Source: Bacteroidia bacterium
GTDB taxonomy: Bacteria > Bacteroidota > Bacteroidia > UKL13-3
DNA: 64,000 nucleotides
Direction of reading: 5' to 3'
Assembly (NCBI GenBank): GCA_020049855.1
Contig: JAGVLJ010000013.1
Location: 62,001 to 126,000 of the forward strand
Of this stretch, positions 18,326 through 27,897 are shown piece by piece. Position 1 is the first letter of the stretch; each line of letters starts with the position of its first letter. The notes under the pieces are model-generated. The model did no database searches and was not told the DNA's origin. It saw only the letters and a list, made by a program, of their open reading frames with translations. The position numbers were made by a program, and so were the translations under genes.

Positions 18326-20467
18326 ATGACCCAGAAAACGAGTCCCATTGAATTGCAGGTAGAAGGAATGACCTGCACTAACTGTGCCCTCACGGTACGC
18401 AAGTACCTTGAGAATCAAAAAATGGAAGACGTGAGTGTAAACTTTGCTACCGGTGAGGTTCGGTTTATGAATATACCCAAGGCCGACCTGACTCAACTGG
18501 GTAAAGGCATTGAGATGCTTGGATATAAAGTAGTCAAAGATGGAGCCGCCCCTCAGGAAAAGAAAAGCCGTTTTGCGTTAGATACATTAGAAGGCAAATT
18601 CTGGTTTTGTGCGCTGTTCACTCTTCCGCTGCTGCTGCATATGGTGTTACCGTTTCCCTGGTTACATCTACCGTTGGTGCAAATCCTGCTCTCGGCACCT
18701 GTGTATTTTCTCGGACTCCCTTTCTTTGGCAAAAGTGCCTTTCAGTCGGTTCGCAACGGTCTGCCTAATATGGACGTGTTGATTTTTACGGGAGCATTTT
18801 CCTCTTTGGTATATAGCCTTATCGGCACCATTCAATTTTGGGGAACACCCGAAGTACACCAGTTTTTATTTTTTGAAACCGGAGCCACCATCATTACGCT
18901 GGTGTTATTGGGAAACCTTATTGAAATGAAGTCGGTGAAAAAAACCACCAGCTCCATTCACGAACTAACGGCCCTGCTCCCGTCTAAGGCTACCCGCATT
19001 GGTAAGGATGCAGCCACCGGTTTTGAAACCAGCGATGAAGTAGAGGTGAAACTGCTGCAGGAAGGGGATATTATTTTTGTGCGCAGCGGAGAAAAAATTC
19101 CGGTAGATGGTATCATCACCGTTGGTAAAGGTTCTATAGATGAAAGCATGCTCACCGGAGAAAGTTTACCGGTATTCAAAATTAAAAATCAGGAGGTGTA
19201 CAGCGGAACTATATTAACCGATGGAGCCTTTCGCTTTAAAGCAACTGCTGTGGGCAAAGCTTCTACCCTTTCACATATTATTAAGATGGTAAAAAATGCT
19301 CAGGCAAGCAAGCCATCCATTCAGAAAATTGGCGATCGGGTAAGTGCAGTATTTGTGCAGGTAGTGATTGCCATTTCACTGATAACATTTTTACTTTCTT
19401 TTTTTGTGCTCGATATTTCAGGAGCCGATTCCCTGATGCGGGCAGTTGCCGTATTGGTAATATCGTGCCCGTGCGCTATGGGACTGGCAACTCCCACTGC
19501 CGTGATGGTGGGCTTGGGTAAAGCAGCAAAAAACGGATTATTGATTAAAGGCGGAGCAACGGTAGAGGAACTAGCCAAAACGCAGGTAGCCATTTTTGAT
19601 AAAACGGGCACACTTACTACCGGAGCATTTGAAATAGGTGAACTAAAAATTTACAATGGCATCGAGCCTGAAATCAAAAATATCATTTACTGCATGGAAG
19701 AATTTTCGGCTCATCCCATTGCACAATCGGTACTAAAACATACGGAATGGAGAAACAACACAGTTGTTTTGTATGATATGAAAGAAGAAAAAGGGCTGGG
19801 ACTTTTTGCCAATGATGCACACGGCAATTCTTTTGCTTTAGGTTCGGAACAAATTTTGACAGCCGCCCCACCCGATGAAACATTTGATTTGTACCTGACC
19901 AAAGACGAGGTTCTGGTTGCTGCCATACGCATAAATGATGAAGTAAAACCGGGAGCGGATAAGGCCATCACTTACTTAAAACAACAAGGCATTAAAACCC
20001 TTTTGCTTAGTGGCGACAAAGAAAGCAAATGTCGGCAGGTGGCCGCTCAGTTGGGCGTGGATGAAGTATATGCCCGCCAGTCTCCGAAACAAAAGCTTGA
20101 CCTGATTGAATCGCTGCGTAAAAAATACGTAGTAAGCATGATTGGAGATGGCATCAATGACGCGCCTGCCCTTTCTAAGGCCAATACAGGTATTTCCCTT
20201 TCAGGAGCCACTGATATAGCCCGTCAATCGGCACAAGTGATTCTATTGGGCAAAAATCTGGATGAGGTGACAAAGGCACACCGGATAGCAAAACTTACGT
20301 ACACTACCATTAAACAAAATTTATTTTGGGCACTGGCCTATAATGTGGTGGCTATTCCATTAGCTGCGCTGGGTTTTTTAAGCCCCATGCTGGGAGCATT
20401 GAGTATGGCTTTTTCAGATGTGGTAGTGATTGGAAACTCATTGAGGTTGGGTACTAAGAAAATTTAA
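18326..20467 (+). CDS. Heavy-metal (copper-type) P1B ATPase
   Basis: N-terminal HMA GMTCTNCALTV; CPC motif (ISCPCAMGLATPTAVMVGLG); DKTGTLT; GDGINDAPAL. Confidence 0.95.
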   Translation: MTQKTSPIELQVEGMTCTNCALTVRKYLENQKMEDVSVNFATGEVRFMNIPKADLTQLGKGIEMLGYKVVKDGAAPQEKKSRFALDTLEGKFWFCALFTLPLLLHMVLPFPWLHLPLVQILLSAPVYFLGLPFFGKSAFQSVRNGLPNMDVLIFTGAFSSLVYSLIGTIQFWGTPEVHQFLFFETGATIITLVLLGNLIEMKSVKKTTSSIHELTALLPSKATRIGKDAATGFETSDEVEVKLLQEGDIIFVRSGEKIPVDGIITVGKGSIDESMLTGESLPVFKIKNQEVYSGTILTDGAFRFKATAVGKASTLSHIIKMVKNAQASKPSIQKIGDRVSAVFVQVVIAISLITFLLSFFVLDISGADSLMRAVAVLVISCPCAMGLATPTAVMVGLGKAAKNGLLIKGGATVEELAKTQVAIFDKTGTLTTGAFEIGELKIYNGIEPEIKNIIYCMEEFSAHPIAQSVLKHTEWRNNTVVLYDMKEEKGLGLFANDAHGNSFALGSEQILTAAPPDETFDLYLTKDEVLVAAIRINDEVKPGADKAITYLKQQGIKTLLLSGDKESKCRQVAAQLGVDEVYARQSPKQKLDLIESLRKKYVVSMIGDGINDAPALSKANTGISLSGATDIARQSAQVILLGKNLDEVTKAHRIAKLTYTTIKQNLFWALAYNVVAIPLAALGFLSPMLGALSMAFSDVVVIGNSLRLGTKKI

Positions 20468-20745
20468 AAGATTGGCCTTTCGCTTTTAATTCGTTCGTAT
20501 TTCAACCGAGAGACAGAAACAACCAGTTAGAAAATTCAATGATCAAACCCCAAATGCTGTATTTTTACAAAAACTAAAAATTGCACTTATTACCTGAACA
20601 CAGCAATTTGAAAATGGTTATAAAATTTTACCAATAAACATGATTGAATATTTAAAAGCCAACATACAACTTGGCATGGAGATTAATGTGCACTTGTTGT
20701 AAGCTCCCCTGTTTTAATACACACCTAAAAAAGATAATTTCTTTA

Positions 20746-21825
20746 TTAATGCCCTTTAGGTTTTATAGCAGGAACTTTTCGTTCAGGTAACGCAAGTAAC
20801 GAATCAGAAGTTAAAGTACCTCCTTTTTCAGGTTCAGGCAAAGGAACCGAAGTGGGGGCCACCAATCCGCTATCATATACCCGCACTCCATGATTAGTAG
20901 TGTTTCGTTCATAAGAAGCTACCGCAATTTTTGAGTTATCCGGGCTAATGGCTACCGAGCGTACATTGTACCCATATCCTTCATAGCTGTAAAGAAGTTT
21001 GCCGGTGGTAAGTTCCCATACTTTGGCCGTACCGTCATTAGAGCCGGTTACCACATATTTCTCATCGCGGCTAATGGCTATGCAGGTTACCTTCCAGGTA
21101 TGGCCTTTTAGTACGGCAATTTGTTTTTTTGTTGCCGCTTCCCATACAATAGCGGTTTTATCGCTTGATCCACTCACCAGGTATTTTCCGGAATAGCTAA
21201 TTTCAAGTGCATTGATTGGGCCACTGTGCCCGACTAAGGTGCCGGTGGGTGCAGCAGCCGGAAATTTAATAATGGTAATAGCGGGATCGTTGGTTCCAAT
21301 AAATACCTGCCCGTCTTTTGCGCAAGCAATGGCATTAATATTCGGAAGCATCATATTCCGCTTTTTCTCTCCGGTGGCAAGGTCATACATATTTAATCCC
21401 TGCTCGGCTGAGCCGGTATAGAGGTTTTTGGCGGCAAAATCAAATGCAATAGCTGTAACTGCGGTGTTGTACCCCACAAAATCGTATTTCAACATACCGG
21501 TAGAATCCCATCCTTTCACACTAAAATCTTTAGAAGCCGTAGCTATGAGCATGGGTTTATTGCGTGGACGCGAAAAGGCAATTTGGGTTATAGCGGCATT
21601 ATGTCCGCCTATTTTTTTAATAAGCCATACCGAGTCGGCACTGTACATGTGAACGTTTTTATCCCATGAGGTAGAAAAAAGGTATTTCCCATCGGGCGAA
21701 AAGGCTACTCCCTCTACTAAATCACTATGTCCCGGATAAATAAATTTAGGTTTGGTGATAACGGTTTGTGCAAAAACCTGACAACCCATGATAAGGAAAG
21801 CCAAAGCAATCAATTGTTTTTTCAT
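20746..21825 (-). CDS. Secreted/periplasmic WD40-repeat protein
   Basis: Multiple WD40 blades (GHSDLVEGVAFSPDGKYLFSTSWDKNV..., GHTWKVTCIAISRDEKYVVTGSNDGTAKVWE); signal peptide from internal Met. Confidence 0.88.
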   Translation of the reverse strand: MKKQLIALAFLIMGCQVFAQTVITKPKFIYPGHSDLVEGVAFSPDGKYLFSTSWDKNVHMYSADSVWLIKKIGGHNAAITQIAFSRPRNKPMLIATASKDFSVKGWDSTGMLKYDFVGYNTAVTAIAFDFAAKNLYTGSAEQGLNMYDLATGEKKRNMMLPNINAIACAKDGQVFIGTNDPAITIIKFPAAAPTGTLVGHSGPINALEISYSGKYLVSGSSDKTAIVWEAATKKQIAVLKGHTWKVTCIAISRDEKYVVTGSNDGTAKVWELTTGKLLYSYEGYGYNVRSVAISPDNSKIAVASYERNTTNHGVRVYDSGLVAPTSVPLPEPEKGGTLTSDSLLALPERKVPAIKPKGH

Positions 21826-21880
21826 ATACCCCATTTTTTCCAAATATAGAAAAGTGAAACACAAATTAATGTGCGCCCGG

Positions 21881-23203
21881 TCACGCTTTATAAAAAAGCC
21901 ATTTACCCAGCTCTTTGTAAGTAATTTTTTTGCCGTAAAGCAAAATACCGATACGATAAATTCTACCGGCCATCCAGGTGGTAACTAATATGCCCAACAA
22001 CATACAACACATGGAAGCAATAATTTGCCAACCCCACGACCAGTCCCATGCTCCGGTAAAAAACGGAACACGCACCATCATAATAATAGGTGATGTAAAC
22101 GGAACCATAGAAAGCCACGTAGCCAATGAACCATTAGGATTAGATACAACCACCGTTTGGGCAAGAAAAAAAGCCAGTATCAATGGAATTGTAATGGGTA
22201 ACATAAACTGCTGCGTATCGGTTTCGCTATCTACAGCCGCCCCTACCGCAGCAAACAAAGCTCCGTAGAACAAATAGCCGGTAATAAAGAAAAACAAAAA
22301 CATCCCTCCCACCAGCCAAACATTAATTTGAGAAGCCTGGCTGATAATATCACTTAATAATGCTGCTTTACCCGTCTGGCTCACGGCTGCTCCTGCATCC
22401 TGCACCATGCTCATTTTGGCTGAAAGTGCTCCGGTAACACCACCTCCCAGCACCGTACTTAACACCACCCAAATTAAAAACTGCAACAAGGCCACCATAG
22501 CAATACCGGCAATTTTCCCCATCATCAACTCAAAAGGTTTTACCGAGGAAATAATTACCTCCACAATGCGATTGGTTTTTTCTTCCATCACCCCGCGCAT
22601 TATTTGCACTCCATAAATAAAAATGAACATGTAAATGAAAATAGCTCCGATAAAACCAAGTCCGGTGGAGACAGCGGTGCTCCCCTTTTCCAAACCTTCT
22701 TTCGTATCGCGTACCGACTCCAGAACTACCGAAGTATTATTTATTTCCTCTATGAGTTTTTGTTCAATCCCGTGTTGGGCAAATTTAATATCACTGATAA
22801 CCTTGTTAAGTTTATCTTCTATGTATGATTCGTCCTTCCAACTGGTTTGAGTGGCCGCAATTAATTTAAAACCTCTCAGGCTATCGGCTGCCGTTTTAGG
22901 AATGTATAAAACAGCAAAATAATCTTCATTTCGAAGCTGAAGGCGGGCGGCATCCAGTGGCTCATCTTGATAACTGAATTTGTAAAAATTGTTTTCCCGA
23001 AGCTTGTTTCTAAACACACCGCTCTCGTCAATAACAATTATGCGTTTTAAATCATTTGATATTTCCTCATTTATTGAAAGGTAAATAATAAGCGCATAAA
23101 ACCCTGCAATAAGCAATGGACCCAGCAGTGTCATCACGATAAACGATTTTTTTCGCACCCTCGAAAAAAATTCCCTTCCGGCAATTAAAAATATTTTATT
23201 CAT
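21881..23203 (-). CDS. ABC-2 type transporter permease (NatB-like)
   Basis: FLIAGREFFSRVRKKSFIVMTLLGPLLI; GVMEEKTNRIVEVIISSVKPFELMMGKI. Confidence 0.9.
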   Translation of the reverse strand: MNKIFLIAGREFFSRVRKKSFIVMTLLGPLLIAGFYALIIYLSINEEISNDLKRIIVIDESGVFRNKLRENNFYKFSYQDEPLDAARLQLRNEDYFAVLYIPKTAADSLRGFKLIAATQTSWKDESYIEDKLNKVISDIKFAQHGIEQKLIEEINNTSVVLESVRDTKEGLEKGSTAVSTGLGFIGAIFIYMFIFIYGVQIMRGVMEEKTNRIVEVIISSVKPFELMMGKIAGIAMVALLQFLIWVVLSTVLGGGVTGALSAKMSMVQDAGAAVSQTGKAALLSDIISQASQINVWLVGGMFLFFFITGYLFYGALFAAVGAAVDSETDTQQFMLPITIPLILAFFLAQTVVVSNPNGSLATWLSMVPFTSPIIMMVRVPFFTGAWDWSWGWQIIASMCCMLLGILVTTWMAGRIYRIGILLYGKKITYKELGKWLFYKA

Positions 23204-24129
23204 TACGCTACAACAGATTGAGTGGCTAAATTTTGATTTACTGAAATGATAAAGATATCATTCATACTTGGAACAATTTCCCTTAAACTGTGAATGTGGC
23301 TTACAGGAATAAGCTCTTTCAGTAAATCGTTTGGGATACCCTGAATTATTTTAATTTCAGACCTGATGAGCCCCTCATCAACCGGAGTTGAATTTTTCAA
23401 AACAAAAGAAGGACTCAATTGTAAATTACATATAGAGTGTTCTACTTCGTAGGTTTGGGTACGAAACTGGTTTTTTATTTGTTTTACTTCGCCCTCAAGC
23501 ACTACTTTTGATTTATTGATAAGTGCAATATGATCACACAGTTGCTCCACCGTTTCCATGCGATGGGTAGAAAAAATAAAAGTAGAACCTTCTTTATTCA
23601 GGCGAATTATTTCATCCCGGATAAGGTTGGCATTAATCGGATCAAATCCCGTAAAAGGTTCATCAAGTATTATCAATTCGGGTTGATGCAGTACAGTGGC
23701 AATAAATTGTACCTTTTGCTGCATGCCCTTACTTAACTCTTCTACCTTTTTCGTCCACCAGTTTTTTATTTCAAAACGCTCTACCCAGTCTTTTAGTTTA
23801 TGCATGGCATCAGAGCGACTCAACCCCTTTAAGCGGGCAAAAAACAAAAGTTGCTCTCCTACTTCCATTTTTTTATAAAGACCTCGCTCCTCGGGCAAAT
23901 AACCCATTCGATAAATATGTGAAGGGTTTAGTTTTTCTCCTTTAAACAACACCTCTCCTTCATCAGCTCCGGTTATTTGAGTGATGATTCGAATAAGCGA
24001 TGTTTTACCAGCACCGTTTGGCCCAAGCAAACCGTAAATGGAACCGTGAGGAACCGAAAGATTAACCCGATCCAGTGCTTTGTGGTGGGCATACTGTTTG
24101 GTTACATTTATAATTTGAAGTGATTGCAT
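23203..24129 (-). CDS. ABC transporter ATP-binding protein (NatA-like)
   Basis: GLLGPNGAGKTSLIRIITQ, LSKGMQQKVQF, LIILDEPFTGFDP; adjoins permease. Confidence 0.94.
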   Translation of the reverse strand: MQSLQIINVTKQYAHHKALDRVNLSVPHGSIYGLLGPNGAGKTSLIRIITQITGADEGEVLFKGEKLNPSHIYRMGYLPEERGLYKKMEVGEQLLFFARLKGLSRSDAMHKLKDWVERFEIKNWWTKKVEELSKGMQQKVQFIATVLHQPELIILDEPFTGFDPINANLIRDEIIRLNKEGSTFIFSTHRMETVEQLCDHIALINKSKVVLEGEVKQIKNQFRTQTYEVEHSICNLQLSPSFVLKNSTPVDEGLIRSEIKIIQGIPNDLLKELIPVSHIHSLREIVPSMNDIFIISVNQNLATQSVVA

Positions 24130-24219
24130 CTGACAAATTTTAGTTCAAAACTAATTATTGTATTACGCTTTACAAGCTCATTCGACCAAATACCCGAATA
24201 ACCTGATAAAATTCGTTTC

Positions 24220-25305
24220 TTAATGAAACATGGCTTCAAAACCCCGGGTCATTTTTTCGTTGGTAAATTGGGCTGCCCGGGTTCGTGCACCCAACGAATA
24301 GGATTTATAATGCTGAATAATATCATCCACCGCGTGCAAAAGTTCAGAGGTGTTTGTAGGGTTAATAAGTTTGCCGCTTTTCCCCTCATTCACCGCTTCA
24401 GCCGTTCCGCACTGAGTGGCTCCGATAGCTGGTGTTCCGCAGGCGTTGGCTTCCAAAATACTAATCCCGAATCCTTCCGTATCACCATCAGGCTGCGGTT
24501 CGGAAAGTAACAAATAAATATCACATTCGTAGTATAAAGCACGCAACGAAGCAAAATCGCCATAAGGAATTTGTACAAAACGAATCCTATGTGCCACATC
24601 AAGAGAATCAACTAGTGTTTTCAATTCACTGGCATAATCAGGAAACTCCAAAGCCCCGCAAATAGTGTAATTTACTCCGGGATATCGCTTAGCCAATACC
24701 GGAAGGGCACGGATAATATTTATATGTCCTTTGCGGGGTCTAACAGTACCTACAGTGAGCAGGTTAAGGTTACCTGAAAAAGTTTTTATGCTACTTACCT
24801 CCTGCAGCCATTGTGCATCTAATGCATTGTATATAATCCGGCAATGCTCCCGAAGGTCAGGTGTAAGAAGAGAACACGTGTACGAAGAAACAACCGCTAA
24901 TTCATCAAAATTGCGCAACGAAACTTCTGTAAAATGTTTTATGAAATATTTTTTTTGCAGCAATTCATTTCCGTGGAGCACGGCAATAAATTGTTTTCGG
25001 CAGAAAACTAATTTTAAGAAATAGCCCACCCAAACAGGAAATTTATTCGAAACAATAATCACATCGGGTTTAAATGACATAGTCACCCGAACACAGGTAA
25101 CTAACCGAAAAAAATAACGGAATAATCCCTTGTGACCTGTGGCAACAACTTGATATAAACTTCCGTGCCTTGCCTCCTGTTGAAAAGTTACTACCCGCAG
25201 TGTATGCCCAATATTACTTAGCCCTTCGGCCAATTGAAAGGCATGAGCAGCAACCCCTCCGGTAACGGGAGGAAATTCGCTTACCACTAACAATATCCTT
25301 TTCAT
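24220..25305 (-). CDS. Glycosyltransferase family 4-type protein
   Basis: PPVTGGVAAHAFQLAEGLSNIGH; GTVRPRKGHINIIRALPVL; EGFGISILEANACGTPAIG. Confidence 0.88.
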   Translation of the reverse strand: MKRILLVVSEFPPVTGGVAAHAFQLAEGLSNIGHTLRVVTFQQEARHGSLYQVVATGHKGLFRYFFRLVTCVRVTMSFKPDVIIVSNKFPVWVGYFLKLVFCRKQFIAVLHGNELLQKKYFIKHFTEVSLRNFDELAVVSSYTCSLLTPDLREHCRIIYNALDAQWLQEVSSIKTFSGNLNLLTVGTVRPRKGHINIIRALPVLAKRYPGVNYTICGALEFPDYASELKTLVDSLDVAHRIRFVQIPYGDFASLRALYYECDIYLLLSEPQPDGDTEGFGISILEANACGTPAIGATQCGTAEAVNEGKSGKLINPTNTSELLHAVDDIIQHYKSYSLGARTRAAQFTNEKMTRGFEAMFH

Positions 25306-25375
25306 GTGGGGCAAGTTAAAATTTGATTCCTTCTTTTTACCGTGAAAAATTAAATCTTTTAAATAAATTTACCCA

Positions 25376-25756
25376 ATGAATGCGAAAGTTGAAAAATTCT
25401 TATTGGCACTCCCCGAGCCAAAACAACAAAATGCCTTGTTGCTCAGGGAAATTTTTCTGTCCTGTAGCCCTCATATTACAGAGAGTATTAAATGGAATAA
25501 CCTCACCTTTTCGTGTAATGGGGATATAGCTTTTATTTACACCTACAAGCAGGTAGCTTACGTAAATGTTGGCTTTTTTAGAGCAGTTCAACTTACCGAC
25601 CCGAAAAACAGGTTTGAGGGCAAAGGAGAAAAAATGCGCCATATTAAAATAACAACGGAAAAAGACATTCCTGTTACACAACTAAAAAAGTGGATAAAGG
25701 AAAGTATCTCACTAAATTCAATAGCCCAAAAGGAAAAGACCAAAAAGAAAAAGTAA
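25376..25756 (+). CDS. DUF1801 (YdhG-like) protein
   Basis: SIKWNNLTFSCNGDIAFIYTYKQVAYVNVGFFRAVQLTDP..FEGKGEKMRHIKI. Confidence 0.75.
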   Translation: MNAKVEKFLLALPEPKQQNALLLREIFLSCSPHITESIKWNNLTFSCNGDIAFIYTYKQVAYVNVGFFRAVQLTDPKNRFEGKGEKMRHIKITTEKDIPVTQLKKWIKESISLNSIAQKEKTKKKK

Positions 25757-25870
25757 AGCAAAAAAATATCACCGAAAATTCTTTCCATTCATTCCACTCT
25801 TTAAGTACATTTACGGCTCATGCAACCGGGCGACCTGAATACCAAACGTTCCCTAATTCATATAAAAAAT

Positions 25871-26425
25871 ATGACCAGCAAAAGTTGCGTACGTATAGTA
25901 CGTGAAAATCTGGAACGTATCGGTTTTATACGGGTACATTACGTGGCACTGGGAGAAGCAGAAATTAGTTACGATCCACAAATTATAAGCGAAGGTTTTC
26001 TGGATGCTCTGCTACGAAACAATGGCTTTGAATTAATCACCGATAAAGAAACGAAACTTATTGAGTTAATTAAAACTTCGGTTATTCAACTTATTTATTA
26101 TGGAGGAAACACCAATTCGCTTATAAGAAACTCTGATTACCTGAGTGAGCGATTAGGACACCCATATGCCTACCTGAGCAAATTATTCTCTGAGAAAACA
26201 GGAACTACACTGGAGAAATACATCATTCTTTTAAAGATTGAAAAAATCAAGGAGTTAATCAGCTACGAAGAAATGACCCTGAGTGAAATTTCCTTTCAGA
26301 TGGGATATAGCAGCGTGCAATACCTGAGCAATCAATTCAAACAATTCACCGGTTATTCGGTAACTGATTATAAAAATTTGACAAACAAACCGCGCACAGC
26401 ACTCCACCAAATCATTAACAACTGA
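25871..26425 (+). CDS. AraC-family regulator with N-terminal HMA-like domain
   Basis: C-terminal HTH: MTLSEISFQMGYSSVQYLSNQFKQFTGYSVTDYKNL; N-term CVRIVRENLERIGFIRVHYVALGEAEISYDP. Confidence 0.85.
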   Translation: MTSKSCVRIVRENLERIGFIRVHYVALGEAEISYDPQIISEGFLDALLRNNGFELITDKETKLIELIKTSVIQLIYYGGNTNSLIRNSDYLSERLGHPYAYLSKLFSEKTGTTLEKYIILLKIEKIKELISYEEMTLSEISFQMGYSSVQYLSNQFKQFTGYSVTDYKNLTNKPRTALHQIINN

Positions 26426-26575
26426 TTTTCAAAGTTAATAGCCAGGCTCATGACAATTTCTGCTTGAAATTTTATAACACTTTGCCATTAAACCATAACA
26501 ATCGAACAGCATCTAATGGCCACCTTTGTACCAGCAAATTTCAATTAGTGTACCCTCAATTAAACGTAACACGCC

Positions 26576-26845
26576 ATGAAAATTAAACGAAACATTGCCC
26601 TAAGTGACTCTGGGTTTGTATTTAACCCCACTACGGGCGACTCCTTCTCAACCAACCCAATTGGGATAGAAATTATCAAATTGCTGAAAGAAGGAAAAAA
26701 TGAAGATGAAGTAAAAAAACACTTGATAAAATCCTACATGACCGATGAAGTAACACTTGAAAAAGATTACTACGACTTTGTGAATATGCTACTTAAACTT
26801 CAATTGGCCGAAGGTGATGAAGATAAAGACGAAGCGAAAAATTAA
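26576..26845 (+). CDS. PqqD-like (RRE-fold) peptide chaperone
   Basis: Small protein ALSDSGFVFNPTTGDSFSTNPIGIEIIKLLKEGKNEDEVKKHLIKSYMTDEVTLEKDYYDFVNMLLKLQLAE, typical PqqD fold pattern. Confidence 0.8.
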   Translation: MKIKRNIALSDSGFVFNPTTGDSFSTNPIGIEIIKLLKEGKNEDEVKKHLIKSYMTDEVTLEKDYYDFVNMLLKLQLAEGDEDKDEAKN

Positions 26846-27875
26846 TGTAGCCGTTACGGGACTAAACGCCATTGACAGTCCGGGGCCTGGAATACCTGTA
26901 ATACGTGCGCTTAAAGAAAGTAGTGAGTTTGATGTGCATATCATCGGTCTCTCGTACGAAACACTTGAGCCAGGCATTTACATGCACGATTTGGTGGATA
27001 AAACCTATCAAATACCATTTCCTTCGGCAGGTATTGAAAGTTTACTTACCCGCCTTGGCTATATCAATGCCGTTGAGAAGATTGATGTATTGATTCCAAA
27101 CTTTGATGCGGAGCTATTCAACTTCATGAAACTCACCGAACGCTTAGAAGAAGAAATGGGTATAAAAATGTTTTTACCTACCATTGAGCAGTTTGAAGAG
27201 CGGCATAAATCAAATCTTGCAGAGTTTGGAAAAAAATACGGCATCAAAGTTCCGCACAGTAAAATGATTTTTAATATCTCCGACATACCATCGTTGCGCA
27301 ATGAATTTACATACCCATTAGTGGTAAAAGGAAAATATTACGATGCATCGGTTGCCTACACCCCCGAGCAGGCTGTTACCTGTTTTAATAAAATAAGTAC
27401 CAAGTGGGGCTTGCCCATCATCATTCAGGAGTTTGTTTATGGGCAGGAAGTAAATGTTACAGCCATAGGTGATGGCAAAGGCAATACATTAGGCGCCATA
27501 CCTATGCGAAAGCAATACATTACCGATAAAGGAAAAGCATGGGCGGGCATTTCGCTGGAAGATGAAAAGTTGATAGAGGTAACCGAAAAAGTAATCAAAG
27601 GTTCCAAATGGCGAGGGGGCATGGAAATGGAAATGATTAAAACACGTGATGACGAATATTTCCTTATCGAAATCAATCCGCGATTTCCGGCATGGGTATA
27701 TCTGGCCGTAGGCTGCGGACAAAATCATCCAGAAGCACTTATAAAAATGGCTTTGGGCGAAAAAGTAAAACCATGGAAAAAGTATGATATCGGAAAAATG
27801 TTTATCCGGTATTCGTATGACTTAATTGTAGGATTAGAAGAATTTGAAAAAATCTCAACCCTTGGTGAATTATAA
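26814..27875 (+). CDS. ATP-grasp ligase (carbamoyl-phosphate-synthase/PylC-like)
   Basis: NVAVTGLNAIDSPGPGIPVIRALKE; YPLVVKGKYYDASVAYTPEQA; IIQEFVYGQEVNVTAIGDG; EMEMIKTRDDEYFLIEINPRFPAW; overlaps PqqD ORF. Confidence 0.88.
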   Translation: MMKIKTKRKINVAVTGLNAIDSPGPGIPVIRALKESSEFDVHIIGLSYETLEPGIYMHDLVDKTYQIPFPSAGIESLLTRLGYINAVEKIDVLIPNFDAELFNFMKLTERLEEEMGIKMFLPTIEQFEERHKSNLAEFGKKYGIKVPHSKMIFNISDIPSLRNEFTYPLVVKGKYYDASVAYTPEQAVTCFNKISTKWGLPIIIQEFVYGQEVNVTAIGDGKGNTLGAIPMRKQYITDKGKAWAGISLEDEKLIEVTEKVIKGSKWRGGMEMEMIKTRDDEYFLIEINPRFPAWVYLAVGCGQNHPEALIKMALGEKVKPWKKYDIGKMFIRYSYDLIVGLEEFEKISTLGEL

Positions 27876-27897
27876 AACATAAACCGAAACTTAGAAC

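Noticed and set aside
26576-26845. PqqD cluster as a PQQ biosynthesis locus
   Set aside because: No PqqA precursor, PqqB/C/E or radical SAM enzyme present.
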